64,000 bases of DNA, taken from Powellomyces hirtus. Taxonomy: Eukaryota; Chytridiomycota; Chytridiomycetes; Spizellomycetales; Powellomycetaceae. Each line of letters begins with the position of its first letter. Position 1 is the first letter of the stretch. The notes beneath the pieces are model-generated. The model worked only from the letters and a program-made list of their open reading frames with translations, was not told the DNA's origin and did not search any database. Below are positions 34,127-45,807 of this stretch, in pieces. The position numbers were made by a program, and so were the translations under genes. The stretch spans positions 1,426,001 to 1,490,000 of the forward strand of contig JAHLKG010000002.1 in the NCBI GenBank assembly GCA_025526995.1, given 5' to 3'.

Positions 34127-34350
34127 ATGAATCCGTGCGGTGGCATGTTGGCCTCCCACCAACGCCATGACAGCCAGGGCGTCGAACGGGGTGCGGATGC
34201 TTTGAACCCCGACCCAGTCAAACACGTTCGGATCCGCAGCGACGACGTGGTCCTCCCAAAAGCTGCAACAAAAATTGACATTGAGACCGGTCAGCGATGT
34301 GACCTGATTCCGTTGAGCGAAATCGAACCCTCGCCAAGACGGCGGGTTCC
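34120..34350 (-). pseudogene. Fragment of a second TLC-domain gene
   Basis: The minus-strand frame reads [16 protein letters not shown] followed by [21 protein letters not shown]. The intact TLC gene has RPWKHDVITPYPKLFD and DLAVMVYVGGQHPSAWIHHL at the same place. At least 13 of 21 residues match in the second block, and the weaker upstream part ([13 protein letters not shown] against FLAEKFPSTISAL) aligns too. Similarity stops after IHEL, so everything C-terminal of that point is missing. It is a truncated duplicate of the gene 1.2 kb to its left, in the same orientation. Confidence 0.65.
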
Positions 34351-36624
34351 TTCGTCCCTGAAGAAACTCCCGTCGGGCAGTGAGGGAGACGCCGGCGAGA
34401 AAGGCGAGGGCAGCAAGTTTTCCCGACGGCTTACGCGACAGCGCTCGGAGAAGGAGGTCCTGGTCGGCACTCCAGTCAAAGAAGGCCATGAGAACTTTGT
34501 CCTCATGTATGACATGCTAACAGGGATTCGCGTTGCGGTAAGGATTTCGGCCGAGCACATTAAAATTCGGAAACTGTCCCTTGGTTGCCACATATTTACG
34601 CGAGTCACTTCCAGGTATCACGATGCCAAGCAAAGCCTTCCCGCGTCCTTGTCAAAGAAGATTTTAAAGCTTGTCATAAAATGACGTTTGATTTCGCTGG
34701 GACGGAACTTACACCATCGTCTCGTTACGACTTCAAGTTTAAAGATTATGCCCCATGGGTATTCCGATGCGTGCGGGACGCATTTAACGTTGATCCTGCT
34801 GAATATCTGGTATGTACATAATATTGGTGCAATATATGTCAGCAGAGATCCGTTCTAAAAATATTTATATTTGCAGTTGTCGCTTACTGGCAAATACGTT
34901 CTATCCGAACTTGGAAGCCCGGGAAAAAGCGGAAGCTTCTTCTATTATTCATCGGACTACAGATACATCATCAAAACCATCAAGAAAGCTGAAAAAAAGG
35001 CCTTGATGGGCTTCATCACGTGGTATTATGAGGTATGTGGGAATTACTGTAGCCGTCTGGCTGTCGAGTTCTAGCTTAAACGCCACCTCAACGTCTCGTT
35101 CGTCAATTTAGCACTGCCGTACCAATCCAGACACCACTCTTTGCCGAATTCTCGGTCTCCACCGCGTGAAACTGAAGGGAAACCGGAAGCTTCACTTTGT
35201 GGTCATGTTGAACGTGTTCCCACCCAACAAAGACATTCATGAAATGTACGATCTGAAAGGATCAACAGTGGGCCGCGAGTTTCCGGAAGAACTGGCGAAA
35301 GACGATCCTCGAGCAGTCCTCAAAGATCTGAACTGGATGGCACGAGGAAGAAAATTGCAGCTGGGGCCTGCCAAGAGTACTCTTCTGGTCGACCAGCTCG
35401 AGAAGGATGTTGAGGTATGAGCCCGCAATTTATTATTCACTGCCGATGAAAAAATCTGACTCCATCGACACAGTTCTTGATCAAGCACAAAATCATGGAT
35501 TACTCTCTGCTAGTCGGAATACATGATCTCAAGCGCGGCAACACTGAAAACATTCGAGTAGGCTCCAGCTGGCATATCTTTGGCAGCTTTGACTCGTACT
35601 TATAACATATTCATGGCATCTTTAGGACAAAACGCTGGCGGTATACGAGCCCAATCCTGAAGCAGGGCTATCGCGGCAGCTTACCGTAGCTTCTTTGATG
35701 ATGAGCCGGCCTAGTGTACCTACCGCCACCCCGACCGCTACTGAAGGCAGCAATCACCACGCAGGGCGTGAGGATGGTCTTACAGGTTCAGCTCCCCCGT
35801 CCACACTCCCGGCAGGGCCTGACCCATCCTCCCGCTCTGCTCCAGGACATACCTCACTCGTGGCGTCTCCGGAATCTGCATTGCCGATCGACCTGTTGCG
35901 GACTGAATCCCAATCCGCCCCGTCACCATACGTGGGGACACCGCAGACGACATCCCGCCTATCATCTGCAGCTGGACCGCAACCTCTCGTGCCCTCAGGT
36001 TCTATGACCTCAACGCCTACCACCGGAGTAGCACCATTGTCGAAACCCGTGACCAAGAGGGATATGAAGCGGCTAGTATCCGAGACTGAACCGCAGCAAT
36101 TGGGCGCATCGTCGGCCGCTTTGCCGACAGAAGCCCCTTCGGAGTATGTCGTTTCTCTCAAAACGTGTGAGGGTTTGGAAAACGGAAACTAACACTATGT
36201 TCATCGTTATAGACGCGCGGCGTGTGTATTCTACGGAGACGATGGCGGCTTTCGCTCCTCGGACGAGAACAATGAGCCTACGGACTTCCTCTACTACATT
36301 GGTACCATCGATATCTTCACCACCTATGACCTCACCAAAAAGGTGGAACACTTCTGGAAGTCGTTCTCGTACGACCCGGCCATGATCTCGGCAGTGAACC
36401 CGCGCGCTTACGGGGTAAGATTCATGGCTTTCATGGTATGTCAGACATGTTCAGCTCTTATCCCCACACATCAAACTTACGGTACTTCCGTACAGAAACA
36501 AGCCATCAGAAAGTGTCCGCCTGAAACCACTACGACCGGCCCGCCAACTACTACCACAGCACCGCCTGCTCCCGCGCCTGCTACCGCTCCGCCGGCCGTC
36601 ATTGCACCTCCAGAGTTGAATTGA
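34127..36624 (+). CDS. MSS4: Phosphatidylinositol-4-phosphate 5-kinase (Mss4-like)
   Basis: Makes PI(4,5)P2 at the plasma membrane for actin and endocytic control. The recognisable protein begins with [20 protein letters not shown] and [14 protein letters not shown]. Across introns follow [50 protein letters not shown] (the glycine-rich nucleotide loop), [15 protein letters not shown] with the ATP-binding lysine, [30 protein letters not shown], and [18 protein letters not shown] (catalytic [10 protein letters not shown]). A Ser/Pro/Thr-rich insert of about 150 residues (35700-36140) separates this from [20 protein letters not shown] and an activation loop-type end. The Thr/Pro-rich C-terminus ends PPELN. 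The 5' end is uncertain. The ATG at 34127 lies inside the antisense TLC fragment, and an upstream exon from 33819 is possible. Confidence 0.88.
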
Positions 36625-36836
36625 AGCGGGTCCGTCTTATCGCATCTCCCGCAACAAAAGCACGCAGTCTGTCTCACCCAAATGACCTCATAGTTTTTTT
36701 TAAGCCTTGTTTGACTTCCCACACTCATAAGACGGACTCGAACGTAGTCTCAAATTGGACCTATATATAAATACACATTGCATGTCCATCTCCTAATTTT
36801 CGCCCCAATGAATGTGGAATAGCCGCCACAATGATT

Positions 36837-37402
36837 TTATCCGGGGCCGACTTTGGGGATGTCGTAGTGCTCGGAGAGATTCTCCAGGTATTTATTGAAT
36901 TCCTGCGAAATAAATAGGAGAATAAGAAGCTGCCGACACTTAGGACCGATCCTGAACGCGCCAAACAGACATACCGCTACCCTCTCCTTGTGACTGGACG
37001 CGGCCGTCTTGGATATACGATCCTGCTGCCTTTTCCGCTGTATTTCCTCAAATTTTAGCTCTGCTGGTGTTTTCGTCCGGCGCTGCCGTGGTTGTGGTGA
37101 TGATTTTTGTTCTTGTTGTTCGTCGTCGCGGGTGATGCTGATGGTGGTGTCGGATGTGATGGTGGTGGGTGACTGTGTCTCGGAAGCGGATTTCAGGACT
37201 GCAGAGTGGAGAGCATCTTTTTGAGACTTTGACTTCTTCTTCTTTCTGAGGAGGTGGAAGGGTGTCAGGTTGCCTGCTTTCAGTGACCAACGTGCGTTTT
37301 TATGGCTTTCGGTATATCAGCGGGTGGAGTGACCTACTTTTTAATGCCTCCTGCGTCAGAGCCTTTGAGCTTGAGAGAGCCGCCCGCAAAATCGTATGAC
37401 AT
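36837..37402 (-). CDS. FAM32A-like nuclear protein
   Basis: A small protein of three exons that is not contained in any one open frame. Exon 1 starts at 37402: MSYDFAGGSLKLKGSDAGG, then IKK with a GTAGGT donor. Exon 2 begins after CTCAG with a lysine run, then SKSQKDALHSAV, an acidic/Gln-rich spacer and TPAELKFEEIQRKRQQDRIS. Exon 3 is EFNKYLENLSEHYDIPKVGPG minus its last residues shared with a TAA at 36837. Human FAM32A has the same layout: a GSLKLKG-type start, a lysine-rich body, and an end in TEHYDIPKV. FAM32A associates with the catalytic spliceosome near the 3' splice site. The family is absent from budding yeast. It converges on the PI4P 5-kinase gene. Confidence 0.88.
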
Positions 37403-37927
37403 TGTTGTGAAAGATTGGGATTTCGAAACGGTGCAATCGTCGGTGCAATCCCAATGTTTCTATCAGGATCGACGGGATCTGGAACTATCGTTAGGGATTC
37501 CTGGAATTAGGCCTGCTGTCATTCTATGTTGCTGGCTGGATTGGCTGGAATGGGGCGCGTGTGTGATGAGTGAATGCGGATGGCCCACAGTTGAGGTCAC
37601 TACTAATGGGAGAGGAGCCCCGCTGCCACCCACATAAAGGCCCCCATTCCATCGCCATCCAATCGTGGAATTGCAGCCTAACTCTGAACCTCATCGCGTC
37701 CGAGATTGGTAAGTACGCCCGATGAGGCTTGATGTCGTACATGCGCTGTGTTTTTGTTCTTACCGGCCTGTGTCAGATTCTTAGTATATTTGGTCGCTGC
37801 ATATATATTTCCCCGCGCGGTGCTCCCACCAGTTTGAGTGAGAAAGTAAGATATCGAGCATGCATGCCAATTCATGGTGTGATAACTGCATTGATTAACT
37901 AATATTTTGTCTCTGAAAGTCGGAACT
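37403..37927. promoter_or_regulatory. Bidirectional promoter region, FAM32A / V-ATPase a
   Basis: 525 bases between divergent starts. Short open frames here (37403-37640, both strands) are unsupported. No repeat or TATA-like element stands out. Confidence 0.35.
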
Positions 37928-40900
37928 ATGGCGGGAAATCTTTTCCGGTCCGAGGAGATGTCCCTCGTACAGGTAGAGAAGCCGGAGTCTAAACCTGCGA
38001 GAAAACGGCTATTTATTAAACGGAAACTGACTGATGTCTGTCTAGCTATACATCCCACTTGAAATTGCTCAGCCTACCGTATCGGAGTTGGGCGAGTTAG
38101 GGCATGTCGAGTTTCGAGATGTAAGGCCATTACGAAACGTCTACCAGAGTCATATAAGCTGACCAAAGACTTCCCGCGTAACTAGTTGAACCCGAACGTC
38201 AATGCTTTCCAGAGGGCATTTGTTAATGAGATTCGGCGGCTGGACGAGATGGAACGAAAACTGCGTACGAATCGAATGCTCTTGGTTGATGTGAGGCTTC
38301 GCATGCGATTCCGGCCTAATGATTGGCATTAGGTTTCCTGGAGGGACAAATCCACAAAGCGGAAGTTCCCGTTCGGTCTATGGACAGCAGTCTCTACTAT
38401 GGTCGCTCCCGAACACAACAGGAAATCGATGAACTGGAAGAGCGCCTGAATGACCATGATGCACGCGTCCAGCAAATGAATACGTCTCTCGAAACTCTCA
38501 ATAAACGATACCTGGAACTGACCGAGTTGCGACACGTCTTGCGCGAAACTGCCATCTTCTTTGACGAGGTAGCTTAGAAATAGTTCATCTGGAAGGGGAA
38601 AAGTCGTTATCCTGACGCGGTGCATCTAGGCAAACACTCGTACGGATGACATACTGGGCGGAACTCACCGCGAGGATACCCATCTCCTGGCTCCCGGTGG
38701 TACACTAGAACAACCTGACGACAATGAGGCTGTCGAGCGTGGAGAAGGCGCATTGCGATCCGCCAACTTGGGGTAGGAAAAGAACCCTTTTCATGCATAT
38801 GACTCATTATACTGACAGTCGCGTAGATTCGTAGCTGGTGTGATCCCTCGTGGTCGTATGGGAACCTTCGAACGCATTCTTTTTCGAGCGCTTCGTGGAA
38901 ATTTGTACATGAACTACGCAGAGATTGACGAGCCCATCGTTGACCCGATCACCGATGAGGTGGTTCAAAAGAATGTGTTCATCATCTTCGCTCACGGCGC
39001 ACAGCTTTTGGCAAAGATCAAGAAGATTTGCGAAAGCATGGGAGCCACGGTGTACCCCGTTGATGAGCGTTCCGAGAAGCGACGTAATGACGCTCAGGAA
39101 GTTCTGGGACGTCTGGAAGATCTGAAGCATGTAAGCATATGTGCCTAGCGCACCTTATCCGCAGTTCTATGTTTGACCAGTCTTCTGCAGGTCTTGGACA
39201 GCACCCGAAACCAACGACGGATTGAACTTGCCAAAGTCGCGGAAAACTTGGAGTCATGGTCCACTGTTGTGAAAAAGGAGAAGGCAATCTACCACACCAT
39301 GAACCAGTTCAACTACGATCAGAACCGGAAGGCGTTGATTGCGGAGGGCTGGTGTCCAACTCTATCCATAAACGCAATTCAGTATGCATTGCGCGGAGTT
39401 ACGGTACAATGACGCTTGGGATTTGATATTTCACCAAGCGTTTGCTAATGGAGTATTGACGGCATCAGGAGCGGACTGGTGCTACCGTTCCGCCGATTCT
39501 CAACGAAATGCGGACCGTGCTGGAACCGCCTACGTTCCATCGCACCAACAAATTTACGGTCGGATTCCAGGAGATTGTTGATGCCTATGGTGTGGCCGCG
39601 TATCGCGAAGTGAACCCAGGTCTCTTCACTGTCATCACGTTCCCGTTTTTGTTTGCGGTCATGTTCGGAGATTTCGGTCACGGAATCTTTGTGACAGCGT
39701 TTGCAACCTGGATGGTGTCACAGGAAAAGAAACTTGAGAAGAAACGATGGGGAGAGGTATCCGCGTGTGTGAATTAGTGGGTTGGCGGGCTTTATCCTGA
39801 ACGAACAATCTTTGCCAGATCTGGAGTACCTTCTTCGGAGGACGCTACATCATTCTTCTTATGGGAATTTTCTCTATTTACACTGGATTGATTTACAACG
39901 ATATCTTTTCAAAAGCTATGAACCTGTTTGGCTCCGGTTGGGAGTTCCACAAGCACGGCGAAAAGTGGTACGGAGAGAAGAAGTGGACGTACGTGTTCGG
40001 AGTCGACCCGGTGAGTCGTCGTGACATGAATATCCTGTGGATGGAATGGCCAGTTATGTTGAATCCGTGGACTGATCGTGCAAGGCTGTTTGGCTAGGCA
40101 TGGCATGGATCGGACAATGTTCTTCTGTTTACGAATTCATACAAAATGAAAATGGCAATCATCTTCGGTGTCATGCATGTGAGTGTTTTGCAACAACTTC
40201 TTCGGCCATATTGCACAGGACCGCTCACACCTCTCACATCAAAAAAGATGTCGTTCGGAATCTGCTTGAATGTGTGCAACTTCATCTATTTCAACAAGCG
40301 GCTGAACATCTACACCGACTTCCTGCCACAAATCATCTTCCTGCTCAGCATTTTCGGCTACCTTGTGATTCTGATCATCTACAAGTGGGCGACCTACTGG
40401 CCTGACGCGTCTTTGGCCCCCGGCTTGTTAAACACTTTGATCTATATGTTCCTGTCACCGGGAAATATCGGTCAAAAGGATTTACTATACAAAGGACAGG
40501 TACATTTTGGTAACCTCGATTTCGTTCGTCAAAGACAAATGCCTTATGGGTATTCTGCATGACTTTAGGCTGGACTCCAAGGCTTCCTCCTCTTTGTGGC
40601 GTTCGTGTGCGTTCCATGGATGTTGTTTGCTAAGCCGTATTTCTTGAAGAAGGAACACGAGAAACGTGGGGGGCTGGGCTACGCTGGTCTTTCGGATGAG
40701 AATCTGAATGACCCCACCGCCGCTGGCTTCACCAGTGGACCGGGCGACAACCGACCATCTGAGGATGGCGCTTCCTCCGGCGCGGGACATGTAGAAGTCG
40801 CATCCAGCGGCCATGAGGTAGGGTGCTGGCTTGACGTGGCTATGGTTGTGGTTGTGACTCTAAATATTTTTGGTTGTATAGCACTTTGACTTTGGTGAGA

Positions 40901-41401
40901 TCATGATTCATCAAATGATTCACACCATCGAGTTCTGTCTCGGTGCTATCTCCAACACGGCCTCGTATCTTCGTCTGTGGGCTCTGTCACTTGCTCACGC
41001 CCGTAAGTCTCAGTGTCACTGTTGAGCGGCTTCGTCTACCGTTCTGGCTCCTCACACATGTTCCATGCAGAGCTGTCTGAGGTTCTTTGGACCATGATCA
41101 TGGGCAACGTTCTGCTGATGGAAGGCGCAGTTCTCCCGATCGCCTTAGTCTGCGGTTTCGCCATGTGGTTTGTGTTGACCGTCGGCATTCTGCTGATCAT
41201 GGAAGGTCTTTCTGCCTTCTTGCACGCTCTGCGTTTGCACTGGTATGTCATGCAGTCTGCGCGTCTTGTGTCGCGACACCTTTTAACCAACAGGTGCATT
41301 TCTGAAACAGGGTCGAGTTCCAAAACAAGTTCTATGCAGGATCTGGACAAAAGTTCCAACCGTTCGCTTTCCAAACAATCCTGGCCGACACAGAAGAATA
41401 G
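37928..41401 (+). CDS. VPH1: V-type proton ATPase subunit a (Vph1/Stv1)
   Basis: The 100-kDa Vo stator subunit that forms the proton half-channels. Exon 1 is short, [15 protein letters not shown], and joins [19 protein letters not shown] and [20 protein letters not shown]. The cytosolic domain follows ([40 protein letters not shown]). The membrane domain starts at [20 protein letters not shown], with eight or so helices. [20 protein letters not shown] carries the arginine essential for proton release in yeast Vph1 (Arg735 there). [17 protein letters not shown] and [17 protein letters not shown] end the protein, with TAG at 41399. About 13 introns, all frames compatible, roughly 850 residues as expected. 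With subunit D at 29-30 kb, this is the second V-ATPase gene in the window. Confidence 0.95.
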
Positions 41402-41842
41402 TTTTGCCCCTAAAACTCTCTCCTGTTTTTGGTTGGTACTCCGCCCTTTCTGACTGCATTGTAAGGCGTGGACAATACAATATATGTGCTTGTGTTGTAA
41501 AACCGCCACTCAGAGCAAAGAAAAATTTGACATGATTACTCAGTGTTTGTCACTTTCTGGTGTCTGAGCTGCGAAAGAGCTGTTGCCACCCTTGATTTTT
41601 GTATTTTGGGAAGACAAAAAGAAAATTGTCGGAGAACTCTCAGACTAGTACATGAAGCATGCGAGAGCTTGAACGAACGGTGGTGCTAAATGACCATAGT
41701 GTGAGTTTGATTCTGTCAAGCCACAATACGTCGTCTTCATGCGAAGCGTGACCTGAGGCCAGTAATAATGTGTGAAATGCTAAATAATTTATGTACATGC
41801 TATGCCGTCAATGCGCCCCACATCCCTAGGAGCTATTCTATA
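41402..41842. other. Convergent intergenic region
   Basis: 440 bases between the 3' ends of the V-ATPase a and Dbp4 genes. I see no gene, repeat or structured RNA in it. Confidence 0.45.
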
Positions 41843-44615
41843 CTAATTCAACAAACGCAAAGCGATATCTTCCAACGATGAGCCATCCAATTCCGCAAGG
41901 ATTTTCTGCTTTTTGCCCTTGCCCCCTTTAGCAGCAGCGACTGGAGACGGTGCAACCGGTTCGTTCTCGCGCTTTCGTTTACTTTGCGACTTGACGTCTT
42001 CTTGTGGCTCAGAATCAGAGTCCGAATCCGAGTCGGCCTTCTCCTCCTCCTGAGCCTCGTCGGAATCTTCATTCAAGTCAATCTCGACTTCCTCGTCGTC
42101 TGAGTCGGCACCCTCGCTGTTGTTATTGTCGTTCCAGTCCATCGCGTCGTTGTCTGAACCAGAATCGCCGTCTGATGAACCGTCTTGATCAAAGGAACCG
42201 GCATCACTGCCTGCATCCGAACCCAGTGTCGCTCCGGTGAAACCTCCACTTTCCTGGATAAAAAGATGAATGCGTTAATGACTGCACACCCTGCTGACAT
42301 GATTTGAACGAGACACAAACCTCCTGTCGCAGAGCCCGATCCTTGAGCTTCTGTTCCTTCTTCTTCTCCTTCAGCTTCTGGCGCGCCACCGCCTTATCAA
42401 CCGCGTCCACCTCGGTCATATCCTTGATCTGCGCCTCTATGTATTTCTGATGTCGGCTTTCCAAATTCTCCTTCTTGACGAAATCGCTGAGTTTTTCCAT
42501 CTCGAACGCAGGCATGGGCTTGCCATCTTCGTCAAAGTATAACTTGGTGCCCAGTCCGCGGGCCTTGACTTCTTTCGCCTTGAGTTTGAGAATCTGCCGG
42601 TGGGTAAGACTCTCGGTGGGGACTGGATCAGCGGGAAGGTCGTCAATGTCGTGGTCGGCACGTTTGAGTGTTAGGAACCCATCATCATTTGCTGCTAATG
42701 GTACGGCGGAGCGAACAGGAGCATCATCATGGTCAGCCTCTGAATCTGATCCGGAATCACTGACTGAATCATCAGCCTTCAGCTTCGCATAGTGGTCAGA
42801 CAAGATGGTCTTGTTCTTCTTCTCAAACATTTTGTCGACCTTGGTGCGAACGGTTGTTGACTTCTTGGCATCATCCGAATCGTCATCATTGACTGTGTTC
42901 TTTGATTTCGATTCTTTCTCCATGCTTTCCAATTGACGAGAAGCATTCTTCTTGTCGGACTTGTTGACAAACTTGATCTTCGGTGCTCCTGGCAAACCCA
43001 AACTCTCGGCATATGCATCAAAGGGTAAGGCATGCACATCAAAGATTTCCTTGTTGCTTTGCAGATGAACACTCCGCATGTAACTGATGAATGACTTTTG
43101 CGCAAGATACTTCATCTCCGGGCTTTGTGAACAGTACGCTTGCAGCTGTTGCACCACACTCGTCGTTTTACTTGGATTCACGCGGATCTTGTCAATCGGC
43201 ACCTTCTTCTTCTCAAGAGCGGCAAGCATGCCCTTCTCCTCGGACGGAAGCAGAAACAGCAAGGCGTTGCCTTCCGCTTCGTATCGGGCTGTTCGGCCAA
43301 CTCGATGGATATATGTGTCCGCATCCTCGGGACAGTCGAGTTGGATGACCCAGTCGACGGCGGGGAAATCAAGTCCACGCGCGGCCACGTCGGTTGCAAT
43401 CAGACAAACGGCCTTCTTTCGACAGAACTGCTCGAAAATGGCCATTCGCTTCGCCTGCTTTTGCTTTCCGTGTAGACAGTTCAAGACGATACCAGGTTGC
43501 ATCTTACAAAAAGTCTCGTGGACAAATCGGACCTGAAAGAAGGGACCATAGTCAGAAGGCGCTCGTTATGACACCTTGATCAAGTCAGTGCTTACCTGCT
43601 TGCAACTGGAGACAAAAATGATAATCTTGGATTTGAGGTGCGTTTTGATGAATGAATAAAGGATGTCGAGTTTCTGAGGTAGGTTACAGACAAGATACTT
43701 CTGTACGAGCTGTTTTGGCGTGCTTGACTCAGCCTGTGAGTGGACAGCAACGTATTCCGGATCTTTCAAACTCAGTCTCGCAAGATCCCGGACAGACTTT
43801 GTTTGCGTGGCCGAGAAAAGCAGCGTTTGTCTGTCCCGCGGCAAATTGGCGACAATGGCGTTGAGGTCTCTCTCGAATCCCAAATCCAACACCCGGTCCG
43901 CCTCATCCAAAATCAGCATCTGCAGAGCGTCGCAGTTGAAGTCTGGCGTTTGATCCATATGCTGCAACAGTCGCCCAGGTGTGCAGACAAGAATGTTCAT
44001 CTTGTTGACGCGTTCTTGTTCTGATTTCAGATCTTTGCCTCCAATCAAGAGACCAGCAGAGAACGTGTGCATCTTGCCAACCTTTTTCAGAACCTCGAAG
44101 ATCTGAAGCGCTAGTTCTCGAGTTGGTGATATCACAAGCGCTCCTACGCCATCCATCTGTGTCCATTTGGCGCGGTACAGTGTCTCCAGCATCGGAATTA
44201 GGAATGCGAGAGTTTTGCCTGATCCCGTCTTCGCAGCTCCCAGTACATCTTTTCCGGACAGGGAGAATGGAAGAGAGGCCCGTTGGACATCCGTCATTTC
44301 CACAAAGTTGGCTTTTGCTAGTCCTTCCGCAGTCTTCTTGGAAAGTGGAAGTTGCGCAAATTGCTTGAGCTCGACCTCCTTGGCGTAAGTTTGCTGTTGG
44401 CGGGAACAAGACCAAGTCAGCTTCAGCACTTCAAGAAGCGATAACATCAGTGTCCACGGACCAATTCTTTGCATTTCTGTTCCAACTTTGCGAGTTCTTG
44501 CTCTTCAGCGTCTCGCTTTAATTTTCGCTTGTCAACGGGTCTGACCACTGGCTTGCGACCCTTCTTGCTCTTCTTCACTCCGGACGCTAAAGCTGGCGCG
44601 GCCATGCTTGCCATG
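41843..44615 (-). CDS. DBP4: ATP-dependent RNA helicase Dbp4/DDX10 (Hca4)
   Basis: A nucleolar DEAD-box helicase that releases U14 and other snoRNAs during 18S rRNA maturation. The start at 44615 is [19 protein letters not shown]. After an intron comes [20 protein letters not shown], then [14 protein letters not shown] (I), [11 protein letters not shown] (Ia), [11 protein letters not shown] (Ib), [14 protein letters not shown] (II) and FSATQTKSV (III). Across an intron near 43506-43600 follow [35 protein letters not shown] and [19 protein letters not shown] (V, VI). Downstream are [19 protein letters not shown], typical of Dbp4, and a long charged C-terminal half with acidic Ser runs. The last exon ends [12 protein letters not shown]. 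About five exons. It diverges from the DUF1764 gene. Confidence 0.93.
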
Positions 44616-44996
44616 TTTGTTTCAATGATACTTTTTCCTGTTTCTATGCTGTCCACTCGCACGACGAACACCAAATGCTGTCAAAAAAAAGTCCGTGGGC
44701 AAAAAGAAAGAGAGGACAAAGTCGTAGTTGGCTGGAATGCAAGAGACTAGATGTAGGATGTACGCGAACACGTCTTTTTCGCTGCCTGCTGTCATTCTCA
44801 TTGCCGAAAAAAATTGACAGCACAACCAAACCGAACCGGCATTTGGACATTGCGCCTGCTAAATCCCCCCGGCGATAAACCAGCTGCACCAGATACCTGC
44901 CTTGTGATCGACTCATTGAATCGAAAGAGATACGGAGCCGGCAATATACGAATAGACCACGTGTTTTTCCCTTTGTCCGCCCTGCCAAATAACGAA
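44616..44996. promoter_or_regulatory. Bidirectional promoter, Dbp4 / DUF1764 protein
   Basis: 381 bases between the two start codons. A run of A bases (about 44685-44692) and an AAAAAATT tract (about 44806) are the only compositional features seen. Confidence 0.35.
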
Positions 44997-45602
44997 ATGC
45001 CTCCTAAAAACGCACAACCTTCCAACCCATCAGAACCCACGCCGTCTCCAATTCCCGCAAAGCGAAAAGCGGCTAGTGAAATTGATGATATATTCAGCGG
45101 CAAAAAACCAACACCGACGGCGGTATCGACTTCTGCACTCCCTCCACCAGCCCCACTTTCGAAAAGTCAAAGGAAAAAGTTAAAGTCTCGTTTGAATGCA
45201 CTGAAAGAGGACGCCGCAGCGGAACTGCCGCCACCACCTTTGTCAGAGGAATCGACGGATCCCGCCGAGAAGAAAGCTGGGAGCGGGGACTTGAACGAGG
45301 AAGACGAGATATTTGAGGTTATTACTGACGAGAAGGAAGTTGCCGCGCGAATAAAAGAAGCGCGGTCCGCGCGACCGAAACCCGTCATTGAGACAGTGGA
45401 ATTCAAGGAGTTTTCACAAGTAGCGATCCCTGCTCCACCAATACCAGGGGACGATGGAGCGTTCGGAGACAGCAGGGGAGCCTTGAAAGGAAAGCGGAAG
45501 ACGGAGGATGGACTTGGGTTATTTACTACTGACGAACTGAATATTGGGAAGGGCGAAGGAGACACCCCGCAATGCCCATTTGAGTGCTGGTGCTGTTTCT
45601 GA
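44997..45602 (+). CDS. DUF1764-family protein
   Basis: A single-exon protein of 201 residues. The N-terminal half is low in complexity and lysine/proline-rich, with KAASEIDDIFSGKKPTP, a motif that recurs in this family, and a basic KSQRKKLKSRLNALK stretch. The middle is acidic. The C-terminal block EDGLGLFTTDELNIGKGEGD continues to TPQCPFECWCCF at the stop. The cysteine-rich end and the preceding GLxxxTxxEL are the DUF1764 signature. Function is unknown; the composition suggests a nucleolar or nuclear location. The ATG at 44997 is preferred over an upstream in-frame start (44814), because the family similarity begins after MPPKNAQPSNPSEPTPSP. Confidence 0.82.
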   Translation: MPPKNAQPSNPSEPTPSPIPAKRKAASEIDDIFSGKKPTPTAVSTSALPPPAPLSKSQRKKLKSRLNALKEDAAAELPPPPLSEESTDPAEKKAGSGDLNEEDEIFEVITDEKEVAARIKEARSARPKPVIETVEFKEFSQVAIPAPPIPGDDGAFGDSRGALKGKRKTEDGLGLFTTDELNIGKGEGDTPQCPFECWCCF

Positions 45603-45807
45603 TGGATCATCACCCCTTTGGCATCCTCCTCTCCCGAACTGTTGCTGTAGTTCTCAAATATAGTTGTCATCCCACCCACCCATCCCCGTAGCAGGTAAAG
45701 ATATAGGTTATCTTTATTTACATGCATAGATAAATTAACATACAATGTGTCATTTATATGTAGAAATGAGAATCAGAAAAACATAAATGAATCGTCTTTT
45801 GGCAGGA

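Noticed and set aside
34094..34489. A functional second TLC gene on the minus strand
   Set aside because: Similarity ends after IHEL, so the C-terminal half of the domain is missing, and the 5' part of the frame is antisense to conserved kinase sequence.
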